A stretch of 25,017 bases of DNA from positions 1 through 25,017 of the IMG/VR virus record IMGVR_UViG_3300042885_000034. The stretch is one strand, 5' to 3'. The translations under genes and the position numbers were made by a program. The stretch is from a virus. This document shows, one piece after another, positions 15,195-21,996 of the stretch (positions are counted from its first letter, which is position 1; each line of letters begins with the position of its first letter). The notes below the pieces were generated by a model. The model was not told the origin of the DNA, did no database searches, and saw only the letters and a list, made by a program, of their open reading frames with translations.

Positions 15195-15478
15195 TACTCA
15201 CCCTTTACTTTTGTTTTGATTAGCTCAAGAAGTAGCTCTCTCATTTCGTCAAATCGTTTATCAATACGAGCTTCAATCTTTTCAATCTCAGCTTTCTCAA
15301 GATACTGTAGTTTAACATCATGTAGCTCTTTTGTCAAGATATCATACTTTTCTTGAGAAAGATTAATGCGTTCAGTGATATGATTCCACGCCCAAGCTGC
15401 AAGAGGAATAAAGAATGCTGTAATAAACATCCACAACACTTTTATTAGATCAAGTAGTTCAATTCCCATGTTCGTCAT
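15194..15478 (-). CDS. Single-span membrane protein with coiled coil (possible spanin or holin-like)
   Basis: A 94-residue protein with one strong membrane segment at about 11-30 (LIKVLWMFITAFFIPLAAWAW) and then a long charged helix (36-92) with heptad-like spacing (KYDILTKELHDVKLQYLEKAEIEKIEARIDKRF). An N-terminal anchor followed by a coiled coil is the plan of inner-membrane spanins and of some small holin-like phage proteins. No overlapping outer-membrane lipoprotein (LxxC motif) is seen, so the spanin idea is weak. ATG 15478 is used; an in-frame ATG three codons later is also possible. It overlaps the metallopeptidase gene. Confidence 0.72.
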   Translation of the reverse strand: MTNMGIELLDLIKVLWMFITAFFIPLAAWAWNHITERINLSQEKYDILTKELHDVKLQYLEKAEIEKIEARIDKRFDEMRELLLELIKTKVKGE

Positions 15479-15797
15479 CCTCTTTCAAACGTTCAACCAT
15501 ATATTTAATGACTGTCGGGTTGTCCTTGATGACTTGGGTCAATCCCGTAGCAATCCTGTTAACCCAATGTTCATTAAACTCTAAGCCACTCTTGTATTCC
15601 AATGCATGAATAATCTCGTGAAGCAATGTATCGACTTCAAGAAAAGGTCGAGACTTGCGGACACGAATCCGACCCTCTTGCGAAGACATTTCACCTTGAA
15701 TCTTTTGTCCGTCCACTGAACTTGTGACTGTTTCTTGAAATACAACCTTAAAAGTCTGACCTCCGATATTGACTTTGGTTGGTTTTCTTATGGCCAC
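15459..15797 (-). CDS. Small HExxH zinc metallopeptidase-like protein, GTG start
   Basis: A 112-residue protein with LLHEIIHALEY (H60, E61, H64), a zinc-protease motif, and a likely third ligand or helper in NEHWVNRIATGL (E76). This resembles the short ImmA/SprT-type peptidase domains found in phage genomes; the role may be processing of a virion or host protein. The start is GTG (15797), giving MAIRKPTK, because no ATG lies upstream in frame and the GTG is three bases past the fibre stop. It sits between the tail fibre and the membrane protein. Confidence 0.78.
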   Translation of the reverse strand: MAIRKPTKVNIGGQTFKVVFQETVTSSVDGQKIQGEMSSQEGRIRVRKSRPFLEVDTLLHEIIHALEYKSGLEFNEHWVNRIATGLTQVIKDNPTVIKYMVERLKEDDEHGN

Positions 15798-15800
15798 GAC

Positions 15801-17252
15801 TTAGATACCTGCGTTGAGCAGAATTGCGCCGCCGTTGTCTTGGAAATAAGCGACTGCTGGTCGAAACGCCACAAACGTCCCGGTAGCCACGTTGCAGTCG
15901 AACTCAATAAATGTTGGGCTTGAATAGTTAACCGTGAATGCATTGATCGTCCCAACGGAAGCCCCGTCGTAGATGTTAAGAGCCGGTCCTGCAAAAGTAA
16001 GCGACCCTCCGGCAGCCGCCAGCGGAGCAACTCTCATGGTTACGGGTAGCGGCATACCAAACCGGGAAATGCCCGTTGTCGATACAAACACGCCGCGCAA
16101 GGGAGGGCTTGTGTGGCGCTGGAAGTAGCGCTGGCAGAGCCTAAATTCTTGTATAAGCAGGCGCTGGATTATTGGCATTGCAACCGTACTCACTAAAACT
16201 TGAACGCCGGTGATACGGAGTACAGCGCCATTGGTAGCAACGTGCCGAACACATGCCGCAGTTCTCAATCGGAGGGTCGAGTTCCACACGTTAGCCGAAG
16301 CAGCGTCGTAGGTTGACCCGCTGCCAAAGTCAAACGCCACGCCGAGTCCAAGCGTGGTGTCGAAGGCCCATGTACCGGTGACATCTCCCGGCACGATAAT
16401 GGTCTTGTACTCCCACGTATTCGCGGCGATGACCGTATAGGTTGCGACATAGCTGCGGTTTGCAGCGGCGTTACTGAACGAGACCGCGTGCAGACCGGTG
16501 AGCGAAGAAAAGACCCAAAACGAAACAGCGATCGAACGCGCCGAGGCGGTTCCAAAGTTACTGTCTCGCAATAGAAGACCCTCGATGTTTTGCCTGTGAG
16601 AGATAAAAAAATCACCAGTCAGCGGCGTGTAGGCTGAGAGCGAGGTCGCGGAAAGACTGGACCGGAACCCCGTCGGAGCGCTTGTACTCTGTCCGATCTG
16701 AAATTTACTCGCCTGCGCGGACTGGACGCACCAGCAGTCAACGATGTACTGGGGGTTAATAACTGGTACCGTGACCGTTACGCCGAGGTTAATCTGATCG
16801 ATAGCCATGTCGCCATTGATGATGCGGTTATCGGTAGTCATCGCCTCAACCTGCTGTAGCGGAACAGGATTTAGACTGGCAGTAGCATTACCGGAAAGAA
16901 CCAGTAAACCGGTCATAGTGTCGCCAGTAATAGAAACAGATTCAGTAGCAGCAGCAGTAGCAGCGGTATTGACTTGGTTGACTGTAGCGGCTTGATTTCC
17001 TGTACCACCACCCGGAAGCGTTAGTTGACCAGTCATGATGTCACCAGTCTTTTGAACGGCAGTAAGGTTGCTATCAGCCCACACAGTGCCTGTATAGAAC
17101 CGTACAATGTTTAGAGCGGTATTCCAGTAGTATTGACCTTCAACAAGAGCCCCGCCGTTGTTATCAACAGTCGGATCAGCCGCTTTTGGTCCTAGATAGA
17201 ACTCGTAGGGATTGTATCCTTCCGCAGTAGTAGATGTAAAAAAGAGAGGCAT
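15801..17252 (-). CDS. Tail fibre / receptor-binding protein
   Basis: A 483-residue protein. The N-terminal part includes EGQYYWNTALNIVRFYTG (38-55) and two fibre repeats, KTGDIMTGQLTLPG (68-81) and ITGDTMTGLLVLSG (108-121), common in trimeric fibres. From residue 142 a module starts with NRIINGDMAIDQINLG, a sequence type I know from the C-terminal receptor-binding domains of tail fibres (RxxINGDMxIxQ). The rest is beta-rich to an ILLNAGI end. AAAGGAA precedes the ATG, partly inside a small TTCC-TAAA-GGAA repeat. The region 15801 to about 16830 is visibly richer in GC and CpG than its neighbours, a sign that the receptor module was acquired. Confidence 0.85.
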   Translation of the reverse strand: MPLFFTSTTAEGYNPYEFYLGPKAADPTVDNNGGALVEGQYYWNTALNIVRFYTGTVWADSNLTAVQKTGDIMTGQLTLPGGGTGNQAATVNQVNTAATAAATESVSITGDTMTGLLVLSGNATASLNPVPLQQVEAMTTDNRIINGDMAIDQINLGVTVTVPVINPQYIVDCWCVQSAQASKFQIGQSTSAPTGFRSSLSATSLSAYTPLTGDFFISHRQNIEGLLLRDSNFGTASARSIAVSFWVFSSLTGLHAVSFSNAAANRSYVATYTVIAANTWEYKTIIVPGDVTGTWAFDTTLGLGVAFDFGSGSTYDAASANVWNSTLRLRTAACVRHVATNGAVLRITGVQVLVSTVAMPIIQRLLIQEFRLCQRYFQRHTSPPLRGVFVSTTGISRFGMPLPVTMRVAPLAAAGGSLTFAGPALNIYDGASVGTINAFTVNYSSPTFIEFDCNVATGTFVAFRPAVAYFQDNGGAILLNAGI

Positions 17253-17266
17253 TGTGTTCCTTTAGG

Positions 17267-17295
17267 AAATAAAAGGGCTAGCATTGCACTAGCCC
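17267..17295 (-). terminator. Rho-independent terminator, leftward
   Basis: On the - strand the RNA reads GGGCTAG, a seven-base loop, CTAGCCC, then TTTTATTT (17274 down to 17267). It is a perfect 7-bp stem with a U-rich tail, between the capsid-side genes and the tail fibre. It would stop or attenuate read-through into the fibre and ejection genes. Confidence 0.85.
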
Positions 17296-17320
17296 GTAAG
17301 GAGTTGAATCTGCGCTAAGG

Positions 17321-17539
17321 TTACTCCACCTTGCGTGGACGGCCCCGGCCGCGTTTAACGGGCTCATCAATATCACTCGAAACTGTTTCAACCTTCGATT
17401 CAACCGGAGCCTCTTTCTTGGCTTCTTGTTTATCTTCTTTTACTTCGGTGTACTCAGGATGCTTTCGCATTTCTTGAATGTCAAACAAAGATTTAAACTC
17501 AAGAACAGTACCAGTATGAACACACTTAAATTTAGCCAA
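17321..17539 (-). CDS. Small conserved virion-region protein with basic AT-hook-like tail
   Basis: A 72-residue protein. Residues 1-35 (FKCVHTGTVLEFKSLFDIQEMRKHPEY) look like a small folded domain that I associate with proteins next to capsid genes in many phages. Residues 36-60 are acidic and Lys-rich, and the end, KRGRGRPRKVE, has the GRP core of an AT-hook. A DNA-binding or packaged role is possible. GGAG lies before the ATG. It is the last gene before the internal terminator. Confidence 0.75.
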   Translation of the reverse strand: MAKFKCVHTGTVLEFKSLFDIQEMRKHPEYTEVKEDKQEAKKEAPVESKVETVSSDIDEPVKRGRGRPRKVE

Positions 17540-17564
17540 GAGAGAACTCCTTTACAGCAGTGCT

Positions 17565-17894
17565 TTAGAAAGCAGGCGAAGCAACCACAAGTTTGATTGT
17601 AGTCGAAGCCAAGTCAACTGCACCGCCAGTTGTGTTAGCAGTAGAAATTGTCACGACATTCGCAGCCGAAACATAAGCAGTCCGAGCCACACCAGCTAGC
17701 GAAACGCCAGTCGATAGAGCAAGAACCATATCACCAAGAACGACACCGGGAACAGCAACGGTATCAGTAGTATTAGCGCCGTTAGCAACAGACGCAGAAT
17801 CAAGAGTAGCAGTCACAGTCTTGACGCGATTAAACACGCCTTGGAACTGTTGATTACCGTCTTGAGCAATCAGAACACCAGTAGCAGCAGCCAT
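17565..17894 (-). CDS. Head decoration / fibre-like structural protein
   Basis: A 109-residue protein, rich in Ala, Thr, Val and Ser with alternating strands (VKTVTATLDSASVANGANTTDTVAV, GVARTAYVSAANVVTISTAN), suggesting an all-beta domain. Its location right after the major capsid gene and its composition fit a capsid decoration or head-fibre protein, but no specific family is recognised. AAAGGAG lies before the ATG, just after the 17910-17961 hairpin. Confidence 0.68.
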   Translation of the reverse strand: MAAATGVLIAQDGNQQFQGVFNRVKTVTATLDSASVANGANTTDTVAVPGVVLGDMVLALSTGVSLAGVARTAYVSAANVVTISTANTTGGAVDLASTTIKLVVASPAF

Positions 17895-17909
17895 TGTAAT
17901 CTCCTTTAA

Positions 17910-17961
17910 AAGTTAGAAGAAGGGAGAGACACGGACATCCAGGGGCGTCCCTCCCTAACTT
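17910..17961 (-). promoter_or_regulatory. Long intercistronic hairpin after the capsid gene
   Basis: On the - strand RNA, AAGTTAG pairs with CTAACTT (17955-17961 with 17910-17916). Inside it GGGAGGGAC pairs with GTCTCTCCC (17947-17955 with 17922-17930), with one G-U that would be A-C on the + strand, so the fold suits the - transcript. Only a short TTTT follows, so processing, stability or partial termination is likelier than a full stop. Confidence 0.6.
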
Positions 17962-17967
17962 CAATTA

Positions 17968-18921
17968 TTACGCAGGCACCGCGATAGCGAAGGCCGAAGT
18001 CGGCACATCACCGTCATCACCCTTACGAACAATCTGAGTACCGTACAGAATGTCAGCGGTCATCAGATCACCAAGGTACTCTTGCTTGTATTGGGTCTGA
18101 GTACGGACACCCATCTGTTGCGCGAGGACAAACGCATCCTTGTGGAACATCAGGGCAATACGGGCACCACCAGTAGCGGTATCGCATTGCGGAGTCACGA
18201 ACACTTTGACGCCATACACATCACCAATCTCACCATTACGGATGGTGTTACCGCGACCCGACTCACCAACGAAGGCTTGTTCGGTAAAGCGAGAAATACC
18301 CATCATCGTATTACGGCTCGACGGCGGCACAACTAGAACCCGATCCGACATCGGAACATCATTGTCGTCAAGACGCTGAATAACCCGACGAATACCAGCA
18401 TCAGTCAGCGCTGTTTGGTTCGGCGCACCCGATGTGTAAAGAGTCGAACCGTCACCACCAGTAAACGCCGCAGCGTAGGCAGCAGTACCAGCACCGTTGT
18501 TGGCTTGCCGACCAAGCAGAACTAGGTCTGTGTCAACTTGCCGAGCTAGCGCGTATCCCGCATCAGCAGTGTAAAACTGACGTAGCGAGGACAGGGCTTG
18601 AACACCAACGATGTCTTCAATTAGACGCGAGTATTCAAAGTGACGATTAATAGTCACAGTGACTTCCGACTCAGTGTCGTACTGAAGAGTAACCACAGCA
18701 CCGGCAGCTTTCGCGCTAGCCTGACCACGAGTAGGCATCGGGATGTGCAGAACGTCACCCTTCTTACCTTTCATCGACATCTTGCGAACAAGGTTCGCCA
18801 TAACAAGCTGCTTCTCATACGCAGCGATAATCTCATCCGACCAAATTTCGGGAATGAATGTACCAGCACGAGTCGTTGTGACAGTCGAAGCAGTACCGTA
18901 TGCACCTGTAGTAATAGCCAT
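17968..18921 (-). CDS. Major capsid protein (HK97-fold type)
   Basis: A 317-residue protein directly after the scaffold gene. Typical coat features: FIPEIWSDEIIAAYEKQLVMANLVRKMS (22-49), DVLHIPMPTRG (56-66), the strand pair with VTVTINRHFEYSRLIEDI (86-103), RVLVVPPSSRNTMMG (193-207), GEIGDVYGVKVFVTPQ (231-246) and a terminal REGULAR-type end with LMTADILYGTQIVRKGDD. This is the pattern of phage coat proteins annotated as P22/HK97-like in podoviruses. A good AGGAG ribosome site precedes the ATG, fitting high expression. A stable hairpin follows the gene. Confidence 0.88.
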   Translation of the reverse strand: MAITTGAYGTASTVTTTRAGTFIPEIWSDEIIAAYEKQLVMANLVRKMSMKGKKGDVLHIPMPTRGQASAKAAGAVVTLQYDTESEVTVTINRHFEYSRLIEDIVGVQALSSLRQFYTADAGYALARQVDTDLVLLGRQANNGAGTAAYAAAFTGGDGSTLYTSGAPNQTALTDAGIRRVIQRLDDNDVPMSDRVLVVPPSSRNTMMGISRFTEQAFVGESGRGNTIRNGEIGDVYGVKVFVTPQCDTATGGARIALMFHKDAFVLAQQMGVRTQTQYKQEYLGDLMTADILYGTQIVRKGDDGDVPTSAFAIAVPA

Positions 18922-18954
18922 TTTTCTTTTTCTCCTAGAACCGTATTATAATTA

Positions 18955-19758
18955 TTAGAGCCGGTCTACAACTCGTCCCTCAGCATAGGCGCGGAGGATT
19001 TCATCTTGTAGCGCAGCGTACTTTGCAGGATTAACTTTCTGTAGTTCAATGATATCCGCACGACGAATCAGTTTCCTGCCGCCATTCGGTCGAGAACCGC
19101 TATCAACTTGAGCAGCACGCAGACTGTCATTGGCTGTATTGCGAATCTCAGCTTGCTTCTGATCTGTCTGTTCAGCCTTCATCTTGCGTTGCATTTTGAA
19201 GTTGTTCAGTAGTTCATCAGCGGCATCAACATCATAGTTATTCTCTGCTTCTTGCAGAAGACGCATACGTGTCGAATTGCCTTGCACCCATTGAGCGAAT
19301 TCGGGGTCTTGAACAATTTCCCCCACATCACTGTGCCGTTGACGAATTGTAGCTTGAGCCTGTGCCGCACGCATCTGAGCAGTCTCTTGACGAGCCCGCA
19401 GAATATCGGGGTGGTTCTCAACAACTCGTTTGACAGCCTCTTTCGGGTTATCAAAAAACTCCATGTCCGTGAGATCATCAAGCGATGTAGCAGCCTTCTC
19501 TTGCGGTTTGGTGCCACTAGCCAGTTCCCGTACCTTAACTGCCTCTTCAGCCATCTTGCGGGCAAAGCCGACTTCTTCAGCCTGCCGTCCGATAAACCGC
19601 TCTTGATCTAGCACGATCTTCATTAGATCGTCTGCCGACTTACCGCGATACTTCTCCGGGATTGTGGAGGTAGTTTCGGGTGCAGTGGACTCTTGTTGAG
19701 TCTCAGCCGCTAGTTCGTCAATAGAGGCGAATTCGTCTTGGTTCGATTGGTCACTCAT
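18955..19758 (-). CDS. Capsid scaffolding protein
   Basis: A 267-residue highly charged helical protein. The N-terminal half begins acidic and Ser/Thr/Gln-rich (1-32), then PEKYRGKSADDLMKIVLDQER (34-54) and IGRQAEEVGFAR, a segment I recognise from phage scaffold-like proteins. The middle has Gln/Ala/Arg helices and the C-terminus is RRADIIELQKVNPAKYAALQDE with a basic-tailed end. Immediately upstream of the coat gene, it would direct procapsid assembly and be absent from mature particles. GGAGTAAGATTA precedes the ATG. Confidence 0.83.
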   Translation of the reverse strand: MSDQSNQDEFASIDELAAETQQESTAPETTSTIPEKYRGKSADDLMKIVLDQERFIGRQAEEVGFARKMAEEAVKVRELASGTKPQEKAATSLDDLTDMEFFDNPKEAVKRVVENHPDILRARQETAQMRAAQAQATIRQRHSDVGEIVQDPEFAQWVQGNSTRMRLLQEAENNYDVDAADELLNNFKMQRKMKAEQTDQKQAEIRNTANDSLRAAQVDSGSRPNGGRKLIRRADIIELQKVNPAKYAALQDEILRAYAEGRVVDRL

Positions 19759-19803
19759 TAATCTTACTCCTGCCCGTTGCCGGGTTCTAGGATCGCTAGG
19801 CGT

Positions 19804-20040
19804 TTAGGACTCACGTTTACTAGCGATTTTGGCGGCTTCTTCATGATTTCTAGCCCACCTGTCAGCAGCCGTCGGAAACGACAGGGACCAGCCTTCCAAA
19901 TTGATAGTCGGTGTAGCCAACTTACGACTGGAAGGATTATTACAGACAATGCACGGGACGGTGGTTTCGTCTTGCCGCACTAGTTTCTCAAAGCTATGCC
20001 CATGACCACAGGCAAAATCGTACATTAGAAGTTTAGCCAT
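19804..20040 (-). CDS. FmdB-like zinc-ribbon small protein
   Basis: A 78-residue protein with a four-ligand zinc site made by C11, H13 or H15 and CIVC (C30, C33), followed by a tail SLSFPTAADRWARNHEEAAK typical of small phage zinc ribbons found near scaffold genes. Role unknown; a regulatory or assembly adaptor is possible. It overlaps the previous gene by eight bases and precedes the scaffold. Confidence 0.82.
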   Translation of the reverse strand: MAKLLMYDFACGHGHSFEKLVRQDETTVPCIVCNNPSSRKLATPTINLEGWSLSFPTAADRWARNHEEAAKIASKRES

Positions 20041-20269
20041 TTTCTTTGTTCTGTTTATAAGCTAGTTCCACCATGTCTTCATGACGGAGAACTTGGTCAA
20101 CATAACGAAGCTCACCTTGAATTTTAAACAAGTCTTCGGGGGTTTTAATATCCCTGACGTTGTTTAGAGCATCCCGGTGGGCTCTGAGGTCAGTAATGAA
20201 ATCTTTCCAGCCTTGGGTGCTGAACATATCAAACTGACCTTGGTAGTAATCTTCTAGTTCTTTATTCAT
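20033..20269 (-). CDS. Small conserved podovirus-type protein
   Basis: A 78-residue helical protein: LEDYYQGQFDMFSTQGWKDF (5-24), then KTPEDLFKIQGELRYVDQVL (42-61). The first segment recalls a small conserved protein in many podovirus head modules, with no known function. It is the first gene after the consensus promoter at 20277-20306. The predicted start of transcription falls next to the ATG, and no good Shine-Dalgarno lies before it, so translation may be leaderless. Confidence 0.78.
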   Translation of the reverse strand: MNKELEDYYQGQFDMFSTQGWKDFITDLRAHRDALNNVRDIKTPEDLFKIQGELRYVDQVLRHEDMVELAYKQNKENG

Positions 20270-20276
20270 AACCGCT

Positions 20277-20306
20277 ATTATAACACATTGACTATTATAA
20301 TGTCAA
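20277..20306 (-). promoter_or_regulatory. Consensus sigma-70 promoter for the scaffold-capsid genes
   Basis: Leftward TTGACA (complement of 20301-20306), 18-base spacer, TATAAT (complement of 20277-20282): both hexamers perfect. Initiation is expected at about 20270, next to the ATG of the following gene. The dyad ATTGAC/GTCAAT (20287-20292 and 20302-20307) overlaps the -35 box and could bind a regulator. Confidence 0.75.
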
Positions 20307-20310
20307 TAGT

Positions 20311-20520
20311 TTAAACAGCTTTTCCTTTAACAATTTCAATTTTAATACATCCGGACCCAATATAGACCACAGCTTTATCATTTTCTAGCTTGTCGTACTC
20401 CACTTTAGCAACTTGGCATTTATCAATGGTAGGAAAAATCCCGACAAGACCACTATCGGGATGGTTGTTTCCAATAACACCAGCAGCCACTAGAGCATAA
20501 AAGAACAAAGGTAACGACAT
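20311..20520 (-). CDS. Small exported or membrane-anchored protein
   Basis: A 69-residue protein starting at ATG 20520, one base after the stop of the upstream gene (TAATATG context), so by translational coupling. Residues 2-17 (SLPLFFYALVAAGVIG) are a short hydrophobic segment like a signal peptide. The remainder has two cysteines (C35, C58) that could form a disulfide in the periplasm. The frame stays open upstream into the next gene, but that longer form would be antisense-free overlap of a real gene and is rejected. Function unknown. It ends just before the consensus promoter. Confidence 0.6.
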   Translation of the reverse strand: MSLPLFFYALVAAGVIGNNHPDSGLVGIFPTIDKCQVAKVEYDKLENDKAVVYIGSGCIKIEIVKGKAV

Positions 20521-20521
20521 A

Positions 20522-21598
20522 TTAGATGCTACGGACTGTCTGAGCAGTAATACGGATGTCACCGGCAGTAATAGCAGGGGAAGTACCACCAACAAAAGCA
20601 ACCTGCGCTGTCCAGTTTGTATTAACCACAGCCTGTTTAATAGGCGCAGGAAAACAAATCGGAGCAATGTCAGAACCCGGAGTCAGCGGAATTGTCTGCG
20701 AGAATCGCACCGCTCCACCTGTAGTCTCCCGGAAGTCCACCCGAACAGCGGTAGGCGAACCACTGAAAGTGGCGGTAGTACAGACATTCAATCCTTCAAG
20801 GTCATTAAAGGTCGCAGCAACAGCCGGGGCAATTGTTGTTTCTGTGGTGTTTGTCAGCGTAACCATCGCTTGTGTATCGCGTAGCTCACGGATCTGATTC
20901 AGAATACTAACAGTGTGTCCCACTTTCGAGAAGAAACCCGACACCATTTGACCGGCCGTACGGGCTGTGGGTTGGGCTGTAGCAGCCACACCAGCGGTAT
21001 AAACAGGATTACCCGAAGCAGTGGCACCAGCCGCAGCAGTACCGGCAGCAGTGGCAGTCATCAGCAAGTTAGCAGCAGTAGATTGCTGGACGTTCACAAC
21101 ACCAAAGTTTGTCGATCGTTGACTAAAGACACCAACCGCTTGAACAGTACCACCAACAAAAGCAGTAGAGATACGCACACGGATGTAACGAGCATTGATT
21201 GGAACATTAAAGATGCGGTTTGTAGACGCAGCAATAGTAATCGCAGCAATGTTCGGATTGACAGCAATAACCGAAGCTTCATAGGCTCGCTGCGGAACAC
21301 CGGCAGGAGCCAGCGTTGTATCGTTTGTTTGTTCAAAGATCACAGCACCAGCAGAGATACCAGCGCTAGCAATAATCTGAACCGAACCGCTTTGGAACGC
21401 GCCACAGTCATACCATCCATTAGTCACACCGGTTAGAAGATCAGCATTTAGAACCGACTGAGCAGCCGGTCCTGTGACAGTAACGTCATCCGACTGGACC
21501 ACCGGAAGCGAATTAGCCGGAGCAGCATTGCCTGTAGTGGGAACTAGAGCAGCGATCTGATTGGAACCAAGACCGTCTTTAACTGTAATAGTAGGCAT
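20522..21598 (-). CDS. Beta-rich putative virion protein
   Basis: A 358-residue protein, rich in Ala, Thr, Val and Asn, with many short strands (WYDCGAFQSGSVQIIASAG, RYIRVRISTAFVGGTVQAVGVFSQRS) and a central Ala/Gly/Thr low-complexity linker (about 178-215). The RYIRVRISTAFVGGTV stretch resembles the strands of carbohydrate-binding or fibre-type domains. No catalytic motif is seen. It lies between portal and scaffold, where accessory head proteins are common, so a minor structural or decoration role is likely. It shares a base with the next gene upstream (TAATG). Confidence 0.72.
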   Translation of the reverse strand: MPTITVKDGLGSNQIAALVPTTGNAAPANSLPVVQSDDVTVTGPAAQSVLNADLLTGVTNGWYDCGAFQSGSVQIIASAGISAGAVIFEQTNDTTLAPAGVPQRAYEASVIAVNPNIAAITIAASTNRIFNVPINARYIRVRISTAFVGGTVQAVGVFSQRSTNFGVVNVQQSTAANLLMTATAAGTAAAGATASGNPVYTAGVAATAQPTARTAGQMVSGFFSKVGHTVSILNQIRELRDTQAMVTLTNTTETTIAPAVAATFNDLEGLNVCTTATFSGSPTAVRVDFRETTGGAVRFSQTIPLTPGSDIAPICFPAPIKQAVVNTNWTAQVAFVGGTSPAITAGDIRITAQTVRSI

Positions 21599-21996
21599 TA
21601 TAGCCCTCCAATAGAAATAAGAGTAAGATATTGAGAACTTCTGAATTTAGTAAAATTTAGCGCAGGGTCGTACGGAACAATGGCTCCAAATGATCCATTC
21701 ACAGCTTCCAGCGGAATATAGCCACCAACATTAGTAGTCCACGGAACAGCTAGTATATCATCCGTATCCACAACAACAGGAATGTAATCAACCCACGCCT
21801 GTAGACCAACGCCACTAGCTAGTACAGATGCCGCAATAGCGCCGTTAGTGGCATAAGTATTACGTTCAACCACATTTGTAACAACGCTTTTGACAGGAAT
21901 GTAATCAATGAACGGAGAACCAACGGCGGTAATAGGTAGTACAACTATCGCACGTTCTCCACTAATCAATTCACTAGGATATGTCTTAGGTAGCAT
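21598..21996 (-). CDS. Hypothetical structural-region protein, 132 aa
   Basis: A 132-residue, beta-rich protein with two copies of a FIDYIPV/WVDYIPV motif (residues about 29-35 and 69-75), suggesting an internal duplication. It starts 11 bases inside the end of the portal gene and is immediately followed by the 358-aa protein. Family not recognised; a minor head protein is the likely role by position. Confidence 0.7.
   Translation of the reverse strand: MLPKTYPSELISGERAIVVLPITAVGSPFIDYIPVKSVVTNVVERNTYATNGAIAASVLASGVGLQAWVDYIPVVVDTDDILAVPWTTNVGGYIPLEAVNGSFGAIVPYDPALNFTKFRSSQYLTLISIGGL

Noticed and set aside
14884-17190. Lack of CTAG as a sign of foreign DNA in the fibre gene
   Set aside because: CTAG is also missing from the normal-looking genes next to it, so it does not mark the fibre module. 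GC content was used instead.
18922-18954. Promoter before the capsid gene (TATAAT near 18946)
   Set aside because: No -35 at 16-18 bases; the best TTGTAG is at 15 bases. The AT-rich gap is better explained by the ribosome site.
20311-20667. Longer 118-codon version of the small exported protein
   Set aside because: Its first half lies inside the 358-aa gene in another frame. The shorter form starts right at that gene's stop and gives a sensible signal-like N-terminus.
20915-21436. Rightward 173-codon Ser/Thr/Arg-rich frame
   Set aside because: Complement of the Ala/Thr-rich structural gene, with no ribosome site. A shadow of codon bias.
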